64,000 bases of DNA, from the NCBI GenBank assembly GCA_963704565.1, contig OY969917.1, positions 3,658,001 to 3,722,000 on the forward strand, in the 5' to 3' direction. The DNA is from Rhodoblastus sp963704565 (GTDB lineage: Bacteria; Pseudomonadota; Alphaproteobacteria; Rhizobiales; Beijerinckiaceae). Every line of letters begins with the position of its first letter. Positions within the stretch are counted from its first letter, which is position 1. Under the pieces are notes generated by a model. That model saw only the letters and a list, made by a program, of their open reading frames with translations, ran no database searches and was not told where the DNA came from. The translations under genes were made by a program, and so were the position numbers. This document shows, in pieces, positions 16,835-24,649 of the stretch.

Positions 16835-17031
16835 CGGCGCGGGCTTTCGGCGGCGTAGAAGGCCTGCTCCAGCCGGAACTCCCATTTGTTGGGCGTGTCG
16901 GGATATTCCGGCTTGATGTCCATATAGAGATGGATTTCGCCGTCGCGCGCCGCTTGGACGACCTTCTGCTCAAGCTCGGTGAAGCTCGTCATTTCGGGAT
17001 GGGCGATGATGAGTTCGCTGATTCGCGCCAA
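16831..17031 (-). CDS. Small uncharacterised protein in the dioxygenase operon
   Basis: A 66-residue soluble protein with a predicted helical first half ('FTELEQKVVQAARDGEI') and an aromatic 'DTPNKWEFRLEQAFYAA' second half. There are no cysteines and no export signal. I do not recognise a family. It starts 9 bases after the dioxygenase stop (17041), with AGGAGG close to the start, and overlaps the next small gene by four bases, so translation of the three is probably linked. It may be an accessory or assembly factor for the dioxygenase or for the neighbouring sulfur genes; this is conjecture. Confidence 0.65.
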   Translation of the reverse strand: MARISELIIAHPEMTSFTELEQKVVQAARDGEIHLYMDIKPEYPDTPNKWEFRLEQAFYAAESPRR

Positions 17032-17040
17032 GGCTTCCTC

Positions 17041-17991
17041 CTAATTGCTGTTGATTTGGTTGTTGAACCTGATTCGGCACAGGCTCCGCCGGCTGTCGCC
17101 GCGGTCTTCGAAGGCCGAACGGTCGTGCAGGACATTATTGCACAAGAGTCCTTGCCCCGCCGCCATTTTGAGGCGCCGCGCCAGCGGCTCCGCCTCGATC
17201 AGGGCGAGCAGCTTCTCGGCCGCCGCGCGCGTTTCGGCGTCGCGCCAGACGACATTCCGTTTCCGTGCGGTGTAACGCATGATGAGCGCGCCCGAATCGT
17301 CCAGGAAAAAGACCGGGCCGGCGTTGGCCGCGCGAAAGCGGCCCGAATCGTCGGTCGCCTCGGGGATGGTCATCGCTTGCGCGTGCATCAGCAGGCGCAA
17401 GGCCGCCTCGTCCGCGTCGCGCAGCCGCAGATAGGCCAGTTCATGATCGAGCAGGCGGTTCTCGCCGCCCTCCGAGGCAGCGGCGGCGCAGTGGAGGATC
17501 ATGCCGCGCACGCAATTGTCGGGGCCGTGATAATTGTAATAGCCGTCGGTGTGCCAGGCGATTCGCAGCGTGGTGTAGGGGATATAGCCGACCCGTCCGC
17601 CATCGTGGGCGACTTCGATTCGCACCACGCCATTGCCGTTCGCGGAGCGGTGATCTTCCCGAGCGCGCAGGCCGAACGAGCGGGTGAAGGCCAAAAGCCA
17701 TTCGTCGAGCGCGTCGTCGTCGCACGGGGCGGCGCGCCATTCATAAAGCGCGTAATTGGTGGCGGCGACCTGTTCCAGCAGCGCCGCGCGCTCGGAATCC
17801 GAGACCGCGCGCGGGTCGGCGATCGGCGTTGGCGGGATGGCAAGAGCCGACTCCGCCTGAAAAAGCTTGACTTGTCGCCAGCGGCGCCAAGAATCCCCAT
17901 CTTCCAGGGAGAAAGCCGCCGGAGTCCAGGCGTCCCGTTTCGCCCACCCTTCGGCGAAATCGTTTGTTTTGGTGGGGTTTCCGTCCTGCAT
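17041..17991 (-). CDS. TauD/TfdA-family Fe(II)/2-oxoglutarate dioxygenase
   Basis: A 316-residue protein with the fold and metal triad of TauD-like oxygenases: 'AWHTDGYYNYHGPD' supplies His and Asp, and 'NNVLHDRSAFED' supplies the distal His, with 'RRSLCRIR' providing the Arg for 2-oxoglutarate. Family members hydroxylate or desulfonate small substrates (taurine, sulfonates, betaines). The placement, divergent from dsrA, suggests a sulfur-containing substrate or an aerobic modification tied to sulfur metabolism, but substrate cannot be read from sequence. The start is uncertain: ATG 17991 and ATG 18030 are both open and neither has a clear ribosome site. I prefer 17991 because the extra codons come from AT-rich promoter-like DNA. 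Confidence 0.78.
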   Translation of the reverse strand: MQDGNPTKTNDFAEGWAKRDAWTPAAFSLEDGDSWRRWRQVKLFQAESALAIPPTPIADPRAVSDSERAALLEQVAATNYALYEWRAAPCDDDALDEWLLAFTRSFGLRAREDHRSANGNGVVRIEVAHDGGRVGYIPYTTLRIAWHTDGYYNYHGPDNCVRGMILHCAAAASEGGENRLLDHELAYLRLRDADEAALRLLMHAQAMTIPEATDDSGRFRAANAGPVFFLDDSGALIMRYTARKRNVVWRDAETRAAAEKLLALIEAEPLARRLKMAAGQGLLCNNVLHDRSAFEDRGDSRRSLCRIRFNNQINSN

Positions 17992-18022
17992 TGAAAAATT
18001 ACCATTTTGTTGCACGCGACCT

Positions 18023-18038
18023 ATTCTCATATTCGCAT
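18023..18038. promoter_or_regulatory. Direct repeat ATTCTCAT/ATTCGCAT in the divergent dioxygenase-dsrA control region
   Basis: Two adjacent octamers, ATTCTCAT (18023-18030) and ATTCGCAT (18031-18038), lie in the AT-rich gap between the dioxygenase start and dsrA. Similar ATTCG(C/T/A)AT words occur before sqr (11103-11110), the exported DsrE gene (16280-16287) and dsrE (20723-20730). Sulfane-sulfur sensing ArsR-type repressors (SqrR, BigR) use ATTC...GAAT operators, so a shared operator is conceivable. This is pattern inference only. Confidence 0.35.
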
Positions 18039-18155
18039 TTTCTGTTATGATCGCAAGAACTAATCAAAACGAGCAGCCGAACCGGGCAGGCCCGGTACGG
18101 CTATCTTTCGCAATAAAAGTGACGGCCAAAATGCGCCGTTCCAGGGAGGTAGGCA

Positions 18156-19466
18156 ATGTCGCAAGACGATTCCATTCGCACGGAAGGTAAGGGCGCATCC
18201 GCGCCGATTCACTCCACGCCGATGCTGGACCAGCTGGAGAGCGGGCCGTGGCCGAGCTTCGTCACCGGCTTGAAGCGTTTGCGCGACAACGCCGGCGCGA
18301 CCTATGCGCCGATGATGAACGACCTTCTCGGCCAGCTCGAGCACTCCTATGAAGAGCGGACGGGCTACTGGAAGGGCGGCACCGTTTCGGTCGTCGGCTA
18401 CGGCGGCGGCGTCATCCCGCGCTTTTCGGAAATGGCCTCCAAATACCCGGCCTCCAAGGAATTTCACACCCTGCGCATCCAGCCGCCGGCCGGCATGCAT
18501 TATGACACCGACGTTCTGCGCAAGATGTGCGACGTGTGGGAAAAACACGGTTCGGGCCTGATCGCCTTCCACGGCCAGTCCGGCGACATCATGTTCCAGG
18601 GCTGTTCCAGCGAGAACGTCCAGCCGGCCTTCGACGAGCTCAACGAAATGGGCTTCGACCTCGGCGGCGCCGGCCCGGCTTTGCGCACCTCGATGTCCTG
18701 CGTCGGCCATGCGCGCTGCGAAATGTCCTGCTATGACGAAGTCAAGGCGCATCGCGAAGTGATCAATGAGTTCCTGGACGAAATGCACCGTCCGGCGCTG
18801 CCCTACAAGTTCAAGTTCAAATTCTCGGGCTGCGGCAACGATTGCGTCAACGCCATCCACCGCGCCGATTTCGCGGTGATCGGCACCTGGCGCGACAACA
18901 TGAAGGTCAACCAGGACGGCGTGAAGGCCTATGTGGCGCGGGTGGGGCGCAAATATGCGATCGACCATGTGATCGCCATGTGCCCGACTCGCGCTCTGTC
19001 GCTCAACGACGACGACACGCTCGATGTCGACAACAAGAGCTGCGTGCGCTGCATGCATTGCCTGAACGTCATGGGCGGCAAGGCCTTGCAGCCGGGCGAC
19101 GACAAGGGCGCGACCATTCTGGTGGGCGGCAAGCGCGCGCTGAAGGTCGGCGACCTGATGGGCATCAACCTCATCCCGTTCTTCAAGCTGGACACCGACG
19201 AGGACTACCGGAACCTGGTCGATCTGGCCCGCCGGATGATGGAGTTCTTCGCCGACAACGCGCTGGAGCACGAGCGCATCGGCGAGACCATCGACCGTAT
19301 CGGCCTGCCGGCCTTCCTCGAGGCGCTGGAGATCGAGCCGGACGCCAACATGGTCAACCATCCGCGCACCTCGTGCTACGTCCGCACCGACGACTTCACC
19401 GAAGAGGCGGAGAAATATTTCGAGCGCAAGGCCCGCGAGGCCGGTCTCGACGTCGCCGCCGACTGA
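18156..19466 (+). CDS. dsrA: Dissimilatory (reverse) sulfite reductase alpha subunit DsrA
   Basis: A 436-residue cytoplasmic subunit of siroheme sulfite reductase, which here probably runs in the oxidative direction, converting DsrC-bound sulfur to sulfite. Siroheme-[4Fe-4S] ligands are visible as Cys182-X5-Cys188 ('SCVGHARC') and Cys226-X3-Cys230 ('SGCGNDC'), and the ferredoxin domain has Cys276, Cys296, Cys299 and Cys302. Length is normal. A strong AGGGAGGT precedes the ATG at 18156. It opens a run of 13 dsr genes plus a dsrC paralogue on the same strand. The oxidative direction is inferred from dsrEFH and dsrL further down, which are found in sulfur oxidizers. Confidence 0.97.
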   Translation: MSQDDSIRTEGKGASAPIHSTPMLDQLESGPWPSFVTGLKRLRDNAGATYAPMMNDLLGQLEHSYEERTGYWKGGTVSVVGYGGGVIPRFSEMASKYPASKEFHTLRIQPPAGMHYDTDVLRKMCDVWEKHGSGLIAFHGQSGDIMFQGCSSENVQPAFDELNEMGFDLGGAGPALRTSMSCVGHARCEMSCYDEVKAHREVINEFLDEMHRPALPYKFKFKFSGCGNDCVNAIHRADFAVIGTWRDNMKVNQDGVKAYVARVGRKYAIDHVIAMCPTRALSLNDDDTLDVDNKSCVRCMHCLNVMGGKALQPGDDKGATILVGGKRALKVGDLMGINLIPFFKLDTDEDYRNLVDLARRMMEFFADNALEHERIGETIDRIGLPAFLEALEIEPDANMVNHPRTSCYVRTDDFTEEAEKYFERKAREAGLDVAAD

Positions 19467-19487
19467 CGCCGGCGCGCCCAACATCAG

Positions 19488-19508
19488 GCCCCGCCCGCAA
19501 GGCGGGGC
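19488..19508 (+). other. Hairpin between dsrA and dsrB
   Basis: GCCCCGCC (19488-19495) pairs with GGCGGGGC (19501-19508) around CGCAA. It is followed not by a T-run but, 20 bases on, by AATTTTTCTC and the GGAGG of dsrB. It could stabilise the dsrA message or tune the dsrA:dsrB ratio; both roles are inferred. Confidence 0.45.
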
Positions 19509-19541
19509 TGGACAACGATAATTTTTCTCGGAGGACAACGT

Positions 19542-20621
19542 ATGAGCAGCGCCCCCACTTTGCGCCGCCCCGATGAAACGGGCGTCCCGGATCCCTTCCC
19601 CTATATGCATCCCCTGATGAAGAAGAATTACGGGAACTGGGCCTGGCATGACCGCCCCCGTCCCGGCGTTCTTCATCACGTCGCCAAGAGCGGCGAGGAA
19701 ATCTGGACCGTGCGCGCCGGCACCCAGCGCCAGATGGATGTCTTCACCATCCGCAAGCTGTGCGACATCGCCGACAGGTTCGCCGAGGGCCATGTCCGCT
19801 TCACCACCCGCTCGAACATCGAGTTCATGGTGGCGGATCACGCCAAGGTGCAGCCCCTGATCGACGCGCTGAGCGCCGAGGGCTTCCCGATCGGCGGCAC
19901 CGGCAATTCGGTGTCTATGATCTCCCACACCCAGGGCTGGCTGCACTGCGACATTCCCGGCACCGACGCCTCCGGCGTGGTGAAGAGCCTGATGGACATG
20001 ATGCATCAGGAATTCATCAAGGAAGAGATGCCGAACCGCGTTCGCATCACCACCTCCTGCTGCCAGATCAACTGCGGCGGCCAGGGCGACATTTCGATCA
20101 ATGTCCAGTACACCAAGCCGCCGAAGATCAACCACGATCTCGTCGCCAAGGTCTGCGAGCGTCCGGCCGTCGTCGCGCGCTGCCCGGTCGCGGCGATCCG
20201 TCCGGCCCTGGTCGACGGCAAGCCGTCGCTGGAAGTCGACGAGCAGAAATGCGTGTGCTGCGGCGCCTGCTATCCGCCCTGTCCGCCCATGCAGATCAAT
20301 GGCGCGGATTCGACCAAGATCGCGGTCTGGGTCGGCGGCAAGCACTCCAACGCCCGCTCCAAGCCGACCTTCCACAAGCTGGTCGTCGCCAATCTGCCCA
20401 ACAATCCGCCGCGCTGGCCGGAGGTTGAAGAGGTGGTCCACAGGATCCTCTATGCCTACAAGGACAACGCCAAGAATTGGGAGCGTATGGGCGAGTGGAT
20501 CGACCGCATCGGCTGGCCGCGATTCTTCGAGCTGACCGGCTTCGCCTTCACCAAGCACCACCTCGACACCTGGGTCGGCGCGCGCAAGTCGATGAACATG
20601 TCGGCGCACGTGCACTTCTGA
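19542..20621 (+). CDS. dsrB: Dissimilatory (reverse) sulfite reductase beta subunit DsrB
   Basis: A 359-residue partner of DsrA in the alpha2beta2 enzyme; this subunit carries the catalytic siroheme. Ligand motifs are Cys136 and 'TSCCQINC' (172-178), and the ferredoxin domain shows 'CVCCGACYPPCPP' (237-249). The N-terminal 'YMHPLMKKNYGNW' and 'RSNIEF' are typical DsrB. GGAGG stands eight bases before the ATG. It is 75 bases from dsrA, and a GC-rich stem follows its stop, as if dsrAB could be expressed apart from the later genes. Confidence 0.97.
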   Translation: MSSAPTLRRPDETGVPDPFPYMHPLMKKNYGNWAWHDRPRPGVLHHVAKSGEEIWTVRAGTQRQMDVFTIRKLCDIADRFAEGHVRFTTRSNIEFMVADHAKVQPLIDALSAEGFPIGGTGNSVSMISHTQGWLHCDIPGTDASGVVKSLMDMMHQEFIKEEMPNRVRITTSCCQINCGGQGDISINVQYTKPPKINHDLVAKVCERPAVVARCPVAAIRPALVDGKPSLEVDEQKCVCCGACYPPCPPMQINGADSTKIAVWVGGKHSNARSKPTFHKLVVANLPNNPPRWPEVEEVVHRILYAYKDNAKNWERMGEWIDRIGWPRFFELTGFAFTKHHLDTWVGARKSMNMSAHVHF

Positions 20622-20630
20622 TTTGGCCGG

Positions 20631-20656
20631 CCGCCGCGCTGAACATGGCGCGGCGG
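20631..20656 (+). other. GC-rich hairpin after dsrB
   Basis: CCGCCGCGC (20631-20639) pairs perfectly with 20648-20656 around an eight-base loop, starting ten bases after the dsrB stop. With no T-run it is more likely a 3' protective stem or processing site for dsrAB mRNA than a terminator. Confidence 0.5.
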
Positions 20657-20720
20657 TCGCCTCGGAGAGGCTTTTGGCGATGGAGCGGGTTTGACCTAGT
20701 TCATTGCCGAGCAGCCGCAG

Positions 20721-20732
20721 ATATTCGAATAT
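20721..20732. promoter_or_regulatory. 12-bp palindrome ATATTCGAATAT before dsrE
   Basis: A perfect palindrome in the 156-bp dsrB-dsrE spacer, 46 bases before the dsrE start, followed by a small stem at 20740-20756. The dsrE-N genes may have their own promoter or operator here. The ATTCG core matches words near the other sulfur promoters. No sigma-factor boxes were clear enough to call. Confidence 0.35.
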
Positions 20733-20777
20733 GTGTGGTCACGAGCCTGACTCGTGCGTTCAACCAGTGAGGTCGCT

Positions 20778-21170
20778 TTGCGCTTCGCCATTCAAATCAA
20801 CGAAGGCCCTTACACGCATCAGGCGTCGGACACGGCCTATCAATTCACCAAGGCCGCGCTGGAAAAGGGCCACGAAATTTTCCGCGTGTTCTTTTACCAC
20901 GACGGCGTCAACAACGGCACGCGCTACACCGTGCCGCCGCAGGACGACCGCAACCTGCAGAAATTGTGGACCGAGCTGGGCGAGAAGCACAAGCTCGACC
21001 TCGTAGTCTGCATTGCGGCGGCCCAGCGCCGCGGCATTCTCGACGCCAACGAGGCGAAAAGGCAGGGCAAGGACGGCGACAATATCGCCCCCGGCTTCCG
21101 CATTTCCGGCCTTGGCCAATTGATCGAGGCCGGCATTCGGGCCGACCGCCTGATCGTTTTCGGCGATTGA
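20778..21170 (+). CDS. dsrE: Sulfur transferase subunit DsrE, TTG start
   Basis: A 130-residue subunit of the DsrE2F2H2 hexamer that takes persulfide sulfur from TusA and gives it to DsrC. The active cysteine is in 'DLVVCIAAAQRRG'. With a TTG start at 20778 it becomes Cys78, and the length of 130 equals the well-studied Allochromatium protein. GTGAGG lies five bases before the TTG, which confirms the start; a GTG further up (20754) would add eight codons with no good ribosome site. The fold begins 'RFAIQINEGPY', as in the family. Presence of dsrEFH marks oxidative Dsr systems. Confidence 0.95.
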   Translation: MRFAIQINEGPYTHQASDTAYQFTKAALEKGHEIFRVFFYHDGVNNGTRYTVPPQDDRNLQKLWTELGEKHKLDLVVCIAAAQRRGILDANEAKRQGKDGDNIAPGFRISGLGQLIEAGIRADRLIVFGD

Positions 21171-21216
21171 GGGGCATGGGGCGTCGAACGACGCCCGTCC
21201 GAAAAGAGAGAACGTC

Positions 21217-21633
21217 ATGAGCGACGAACAGGCGAAAAAGAAATTCATCTATCTGAACCGCAGGGCTCCCTACGGCACGATCTACGCCCTCGAATCCCTC
21301 GAGGTCGTCCTGATCGGCGCGGCGTTCGAGCAGGACGTCAGCCTTGCCTTCATCGACGACGGCGTCTTCCAGCTGATGAACAATCAGGACGCCTCCGCCA
21401 CCGGAATGAAGACCTTCGCCAAGATCTATCGCGCCCTCGGCGACTACGAGGTGCGCAAGCTCTATGTCGAAAAGGAATCGCTCGAGGCGCGCGGCCTCTC
21501 GGTCGACGACCTCATGCCCATCACTTATGAGGACGAGGACGAGGATTATGCGCAGAAGCCGTCGATCATCCTGGTCGACAGGTCGGAAATGGCGAAACTC
21601 ATCGTCGACCAAGATGTCATCATGAGCTTCTGA
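21217..21633 (+). CDS. dsrF: DsrF, structural subunit of the DsrEFH sulfur transferase
   Basis: A 138-residue member of the DsrEFH hexamer, without any cysteine, in line with a structural rather than sulfur-carrying role. Readable family features are 'RRAPYGTIYALESLEVVLIGAAF' near the start and 'MKTFAKIYRALGDYEV' in the middle. A short acidic run ('EDEDEDY', about 110) precedes the last strand. It lies between dsrE and dsrH with short spacers, and a GAGAG site stands before the ATG. Confidence 0.95.
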   Translation: MSDEQAKKKFIYLNRRAPYGTIYALESLEVVLIGAAFEQDVSLAFIDDGVFQLMNNQDASATGMKTFAKIYRALGDYEVRKLYVEKESLEARGLSVDDLMPITYEDEDEDYAQKPSIILVDRSEMAKLIVDQDVIMSF

Positions 21634-21643
21634 GGCGATCTTC

Positions 21644-21952
21644 ATGTCCACTTTGCACACTGTCAATAAATCGGCCTACGAGCGCAACGCTCTGCAAGGC
21701 TGCCTCGACCACGTCCTGCCTGGCGACGCCATTCTCCTGATCGAGGATGGCGTGTACGCCGCGCGCAAGGGCGGCTCCATCGCCTCGGCTGTGGCCGCCG
21801 CCAAGGGTAGCTGCAAAATTTATGCGCTTGGCCCCGACCTCGCCGCGCGCGGCGTCGTCGCGGCTCAGGTCATGGAAGGAATCGAAACCGTCGACTACGC
21901 CGGTTTCGTCGATTTGGCGGCGGGCGCGACTCGCGTCTGCGCCTGGCTCTGA
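21644..21952 (+). CDS. dsrH: DsrH, third subunit of the DsrEFH sulfur transferase
   Basis: A 102-residue DsrH/TusB-like subunit with the family cysteine at position 20 ('LQGCLDHVLPGDAILLIEDGVY') and the usual C-terminal 'VDYAGFVDLA'. It completes the hexamer with DsrE and DsrF. The start at 21644 lies 10 bases after the dsrF stop, inside a GAGG-containing spacer. A second cysteine lies near the end ('VCAWL'). Confidence 0.94.
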   Translation: MSTLHTVNKSAYERNALQGCLDHVLPGDAILLIEDGVYAARKGGSIASAVAAAKGSCKIYALGPDLAARGVVAAQVMEGIETVDYAGFVDLAAGATRVCAWL

Positions 21953-21976
21953 ACTACGAACACTACGGAGAACAAA

Positions 21977-22312
21977 ATGTCGGGTTATGATATAAACGGC
22001 GCGGTCGTGGATCACGACGAAGAAGGCTATCTCACCGATATCGGACAATGGACGAAGGACGTCGCCGACGTCATCGCCAAGGCTGAACACATCGACATGA
22101 CCGAAGAGCATTGGGTCGTCGTCAACTTCCTGCGCGATTACTACGACGAATATCAGATCGCGCCGGCCGTCCGTATCCTGGTCAAGGAAATGACCAAGAA
22201 ATACGGCAAGGAAAAGGGCGACCAGAAGGCGCTTTACGCTCTGTTCCCCTATGGTCCGGCCAAGCAGGCCTGCAAAATCGCAGGTCTCCCCAAGCCGACC
22301 GGCTGTATCTGA
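21977..22312 (+). CDS. dsrC: DsrC sulfur carrier with both functional cysteines
   Basis: A 111-residue protein, substrate donor of the reverse sulfite reductase. The flexible C-terminal arm ends 'QACKIAGLPKPTGCI', giving Cys99 and Cys110 (penultimate), the pair that forms the trisulfide/persulfide form. The helix-turn-helix-like core shows 'EEHWVVVNFLRDYYDEYQIAP'. It receives sulfur from DsrEFH, delivers it to DsrAB and is re-reduced or oxidized by the DsrMKJOP complex. A GGAGA sits before the ATG. A cysteine-free paralogue lies at the far end of the operon (30649). Confidence 0.97.
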   Translation: MSGYDINGAVVDHDEEGYLTDIGQWTKDVADVIAKAEHIDMTEEHWVVVNFLRDYYDEYQIAPAVRILVKEMTKKYGKEKGDQKALYALFPYGPAKQACKIAGLPKPTGCI

Positions 22313-22364
22313 TCAAAGGTTCGTGATCCGGAACGCCGGAAGAGCGCCGGGTCGGGAGGAAACG

Positions 22365-23096
22365 ATGGTAACGATTATCTATGCGACGGCGTTCTACGCC
22401 GCGTCGCTCTTGTTGGTCATTGCCCTCGGCAGGCGCATATGGCTATATGCGGCGACTCCCGCGCCGTTGAAGATTCCGACGACTCCCGCCCCCACCACCA
22501 AGGGCGGGGTCGTCCTCCGGATGATTCGCGAAGTCACGGTTTTTGAAAGCCTGTTTCGCGCCAACAAATGGATCTGGCTGTTCGGGTGGGTTTTCCACCT
22601 TTCGCTGGCGGTCGTTCTTCTGCGCCACCTGCGATATTTCCTGCAGCCGGTTCCCCTTCCGATCGTGCTTGTTCAGCCGTTCGGCGTGATCGCCGGGTTC
22701 AGCATGGTCGGCAGTCTCCTGGCTCTGTGGGCGCGCCGTATCGTGGTCGAGCGCATCCGCTACATCACCGGGCCTTCCGACCATCTCATGCTGGCGCTGC
22801 TGGTCGCGATCGGCCTGAGCGGGCTCAATCTCAAGTTCCTCGCCCGGACCGACATCGTCGACGTCAAGGAGTTCTTCCTCGGCCTGATGTATTTCGACGT
22901 GCATCGGCTGCCCGCCGATCCGGCGCTGCTCCTCCATCTGACGCTCGTTCTGACCCTGATGGTGGTGTTCCCCTTCTCGAAACTGTTGCATGCGCCGGGC
23001 GTCTTCTTCAGCCCGAGCCGAAACCAGGCTGACGATACGCGCGAACATCGCTACGCGCGCAGCGCCAAGCTTGAATCCACCCCGCGTCGCGCTTGA
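22365..23096 (+). CDS. dsrM: DsrM, cytochrome b subunit of the DsrMKJOP membrane complex
   Basis: A 243-residue integral membrane protein of the NarI-like cytochrome b type, with about five helices and histidines in the membrane parts ('WVFHLSLAVVLLRHLRY' and 'LLLHLTLVLTLM') that can bind heme b. It links DsrK to the quinone pool. The ATG at 22365 follows GGGAGGA; longer in-frame extensions upstream run back into dsrC and are not credible. It is 11 bases from the dsrK ATG and shares the operon. Confidence 0.95.
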   Translation: MVTIIYATAFYAASLLLVIALGRRIWLYAATPAPLKIPTTPAPTTKGGVVLRMIREVTVFESLFRANKWIWLFGWVFHLSLAVVLLRHLRYFLQPVPLPIVLVQPFGVIAGFSMVGSLLALWARRIVVERIRYITGPSDHLMLALLVAIGLSGLNLKFLARTDIVDVKEFFLGLMYFDVHRLPADPALLLHLTLVLTLMVVFPFSKLLHAPGVFFSPSRNQADDTREHRYARSAKLESTPRRA

Positions 23097-23107
23097 GGTT
23101 TGTTGAT

Positions 23108-24649
23108 ATGGCAGAGGCGTCCAGCGATTTCGATCCGCTCGAGAAGATCCACGGCGATCCGCTCGAAGTGCCCCATCTGACCTGCGGGGCGATGGCGGGG
23201 TCGAAACCTTTCGGCGCGGCGCCCAATCATCAGGCGCCGCTCGGTTTCCCGGGCGAACTGGTTCCCGACTGGCACGACAAGGCGATCTCACGCCTTGGCG
23301 AATTGCTCGACAGTTCGCGGGCGCTTCGGGTCTATCTCGACTCGTGCGTCAAATGCGGCGCCTGCACCGACAAGTGCCATTATTTCCTCGGGACGTCCGA
23401 CCCCAAGAACATGCCGGTCGCCCGTCAGGATCTGCTGCGCAAAGTCTATCGCCGTCATTTCACCCTGGCCGGGAAATTGTTCCCCAAGCTGGTCGGCGCC
23501 GAGGATTTGACCAAGGAAGTCCTGGACGACTGGTATTCCTATTTCCATCAATGTTCGGAATGCCGCCGCTGTTCCGTCTTCTGTCCCTATGGCATCGACA
23601 CGGCGGAAATCACCATGGCCGGCCGGGACATTCTCGACTCGATCGGCATGGGGGCGAAATATTCGAACGAGATCATTGGCAAGGTCTACACCGTCGGCAA
23701 CAACCTCGGCCTGCCGGCCAAGGCGCTGAAGGCGACGCTGGTGGGGCTTGAGGAAGAGATCGAGGAAGAAACCGGGCTGCCGGTCAAGCTGCCGCTTGAC
23801 GTGAAAGGCGCGGACATTCTTCTGGTGACGCCTTCCGCCGACTTTTTCGCGTCGCCGCATATGGAAGGCCTGATGGGCTACGCCAAAGTCTTCCACGAGG
23901 CTGGCGTGTCCTGGACGATTTCGACCCATGCGTCCGAGGCGGCCAATTTCGGGCTGTTCATCGGATCGAACGAGAATATGCAGAAGGTCGCCATGCGCAT
24001 TCGCGACGCGGCGCTGGAGCTCGGGGTGAAACGGTTGGTCTTCGGCGAATGCGGCCATGCCTGGCGCGTCGCCTATTCGTACCTGAACACGCTCGCCGGG
24101 CCGTTTGACTTCCTCGATCCCAAATATCCCGTCCCGCAGCATATCTGCGAATTTACCTACGACCTGCTCCAGCAGGGCAAGCTCAAGTTCGACAAGTCGA
24201 AGAACGACGAATATCGGCTGACCTTCCATGACTCCTGCAACGTGGCGCGCGCGTCGCGCATGGGCGATTGGGAAGGCGGTCAGTTCGACATTCCGCGCGA
24301 CATTCTGCGCGCGGTTTGCAACCATTATTTCGACATGGCGCCGGAGACGATCCGCGATCAGACGTTCTGTTGCGGCGGCGGCGGCGGTCTGTTGACCGAC
24401 GAATTGATGGACCTGCGCAAGAAGGGCGCGATGCCGCGCATGCGCGCGCTCAAGGAGGTCGTCGACGAGCATGGCGTCACCCACATGGCCGCGATCTGCG
24501 CCATCTGCAAAACGCAATTCTCGAAGGTGTTTCCGTACTATGGCCTCGATCGCGAGGCGGTCGTCAGCGTACACCAGATGGTTTCGAATGCGATCATCCT
24601 GACCGGATCGGTGCAGGAGAAGGAATTGGAGGAGTCCCACCATGAGTGA
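23108..24649 (+). CDS. dsrK: DsrK, heterodisulfide reductase-like iron-sulfur subunit
   Basis: A 513-residue cytoplasmic-face subunit related to HdrD/GlpC. It has two ferredoxin motifs ('CVKCGACTDKCHYF' and 'CSECRRCSVFCPYG') and Cys-rich CCG-type segments ('DSCNVARASRMG', 'FCCGGGGGLL' and 'AICAICK') expected to hold the catalytic [4Fe-4S] cluster that reacts with the DsrC disulfide or trisulfide. The ATG at 23108 is preferred to an in-frame TTG at 23093 because TGAGG precedes it at suitable distance. The end overlaps the dsrL start by eight bases. Confidence 0.96.
   Translation: MAEASSDFDPLEKIHGDPLEVPHLTCGAMAGSKPFGAAPNHQAPLGFPGELVPDWHDKAISRLGELLDSSRALRVYLDSCVKCGACTDKCHYFLGTSDPKNMPVARQDLLRKVYRRHFTLAGKLFPKLVGAEDLTKEVLDDWYSYFHQCSECRRCSVFCPYGIDTAEITMAGRDILDSIGMGAKYSNEIIGKVYTVGNNLGLPAKALKATLVGLEEEIEEETGLPVKLPLDVKGADILLVTPSADFFASPHMEGLMGYAKVFHEAGVSWTISTHASEAANFGLFIGSNENMQKVAMRIRDAALELGVKRLVFGECGHAWRVAYSYLNTLAGPFDFLDPKYPVPQHICEFTYDLLQQGKLKFDKSKNDEYRLTFHDSCNVARASRMGDWEGGQFDIPRDILRAVCNHYFDMAPETIRDQTFCCGGGGGLLTDELMDLRKKGAMPRMRALKEVVDEHGVTHMAAICAICKTQFSKVFPYYGLDREAVVSVHQMVSNAIILTGSVQEKELEESHHE

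Noticed and set aside
18060..20615. An 850-codon open frame antisense to dsrA and dsrB
   Set aside because: Shadow of dsrAB caused by GC-biased codons; no ribosome site and no recognisable domain.
20754..20777. GTG start for dsrE eight codons upstream
   Set aside because: It lies in a small hairpin, lacks a ribosome site and would make the protein longer than the family norm.
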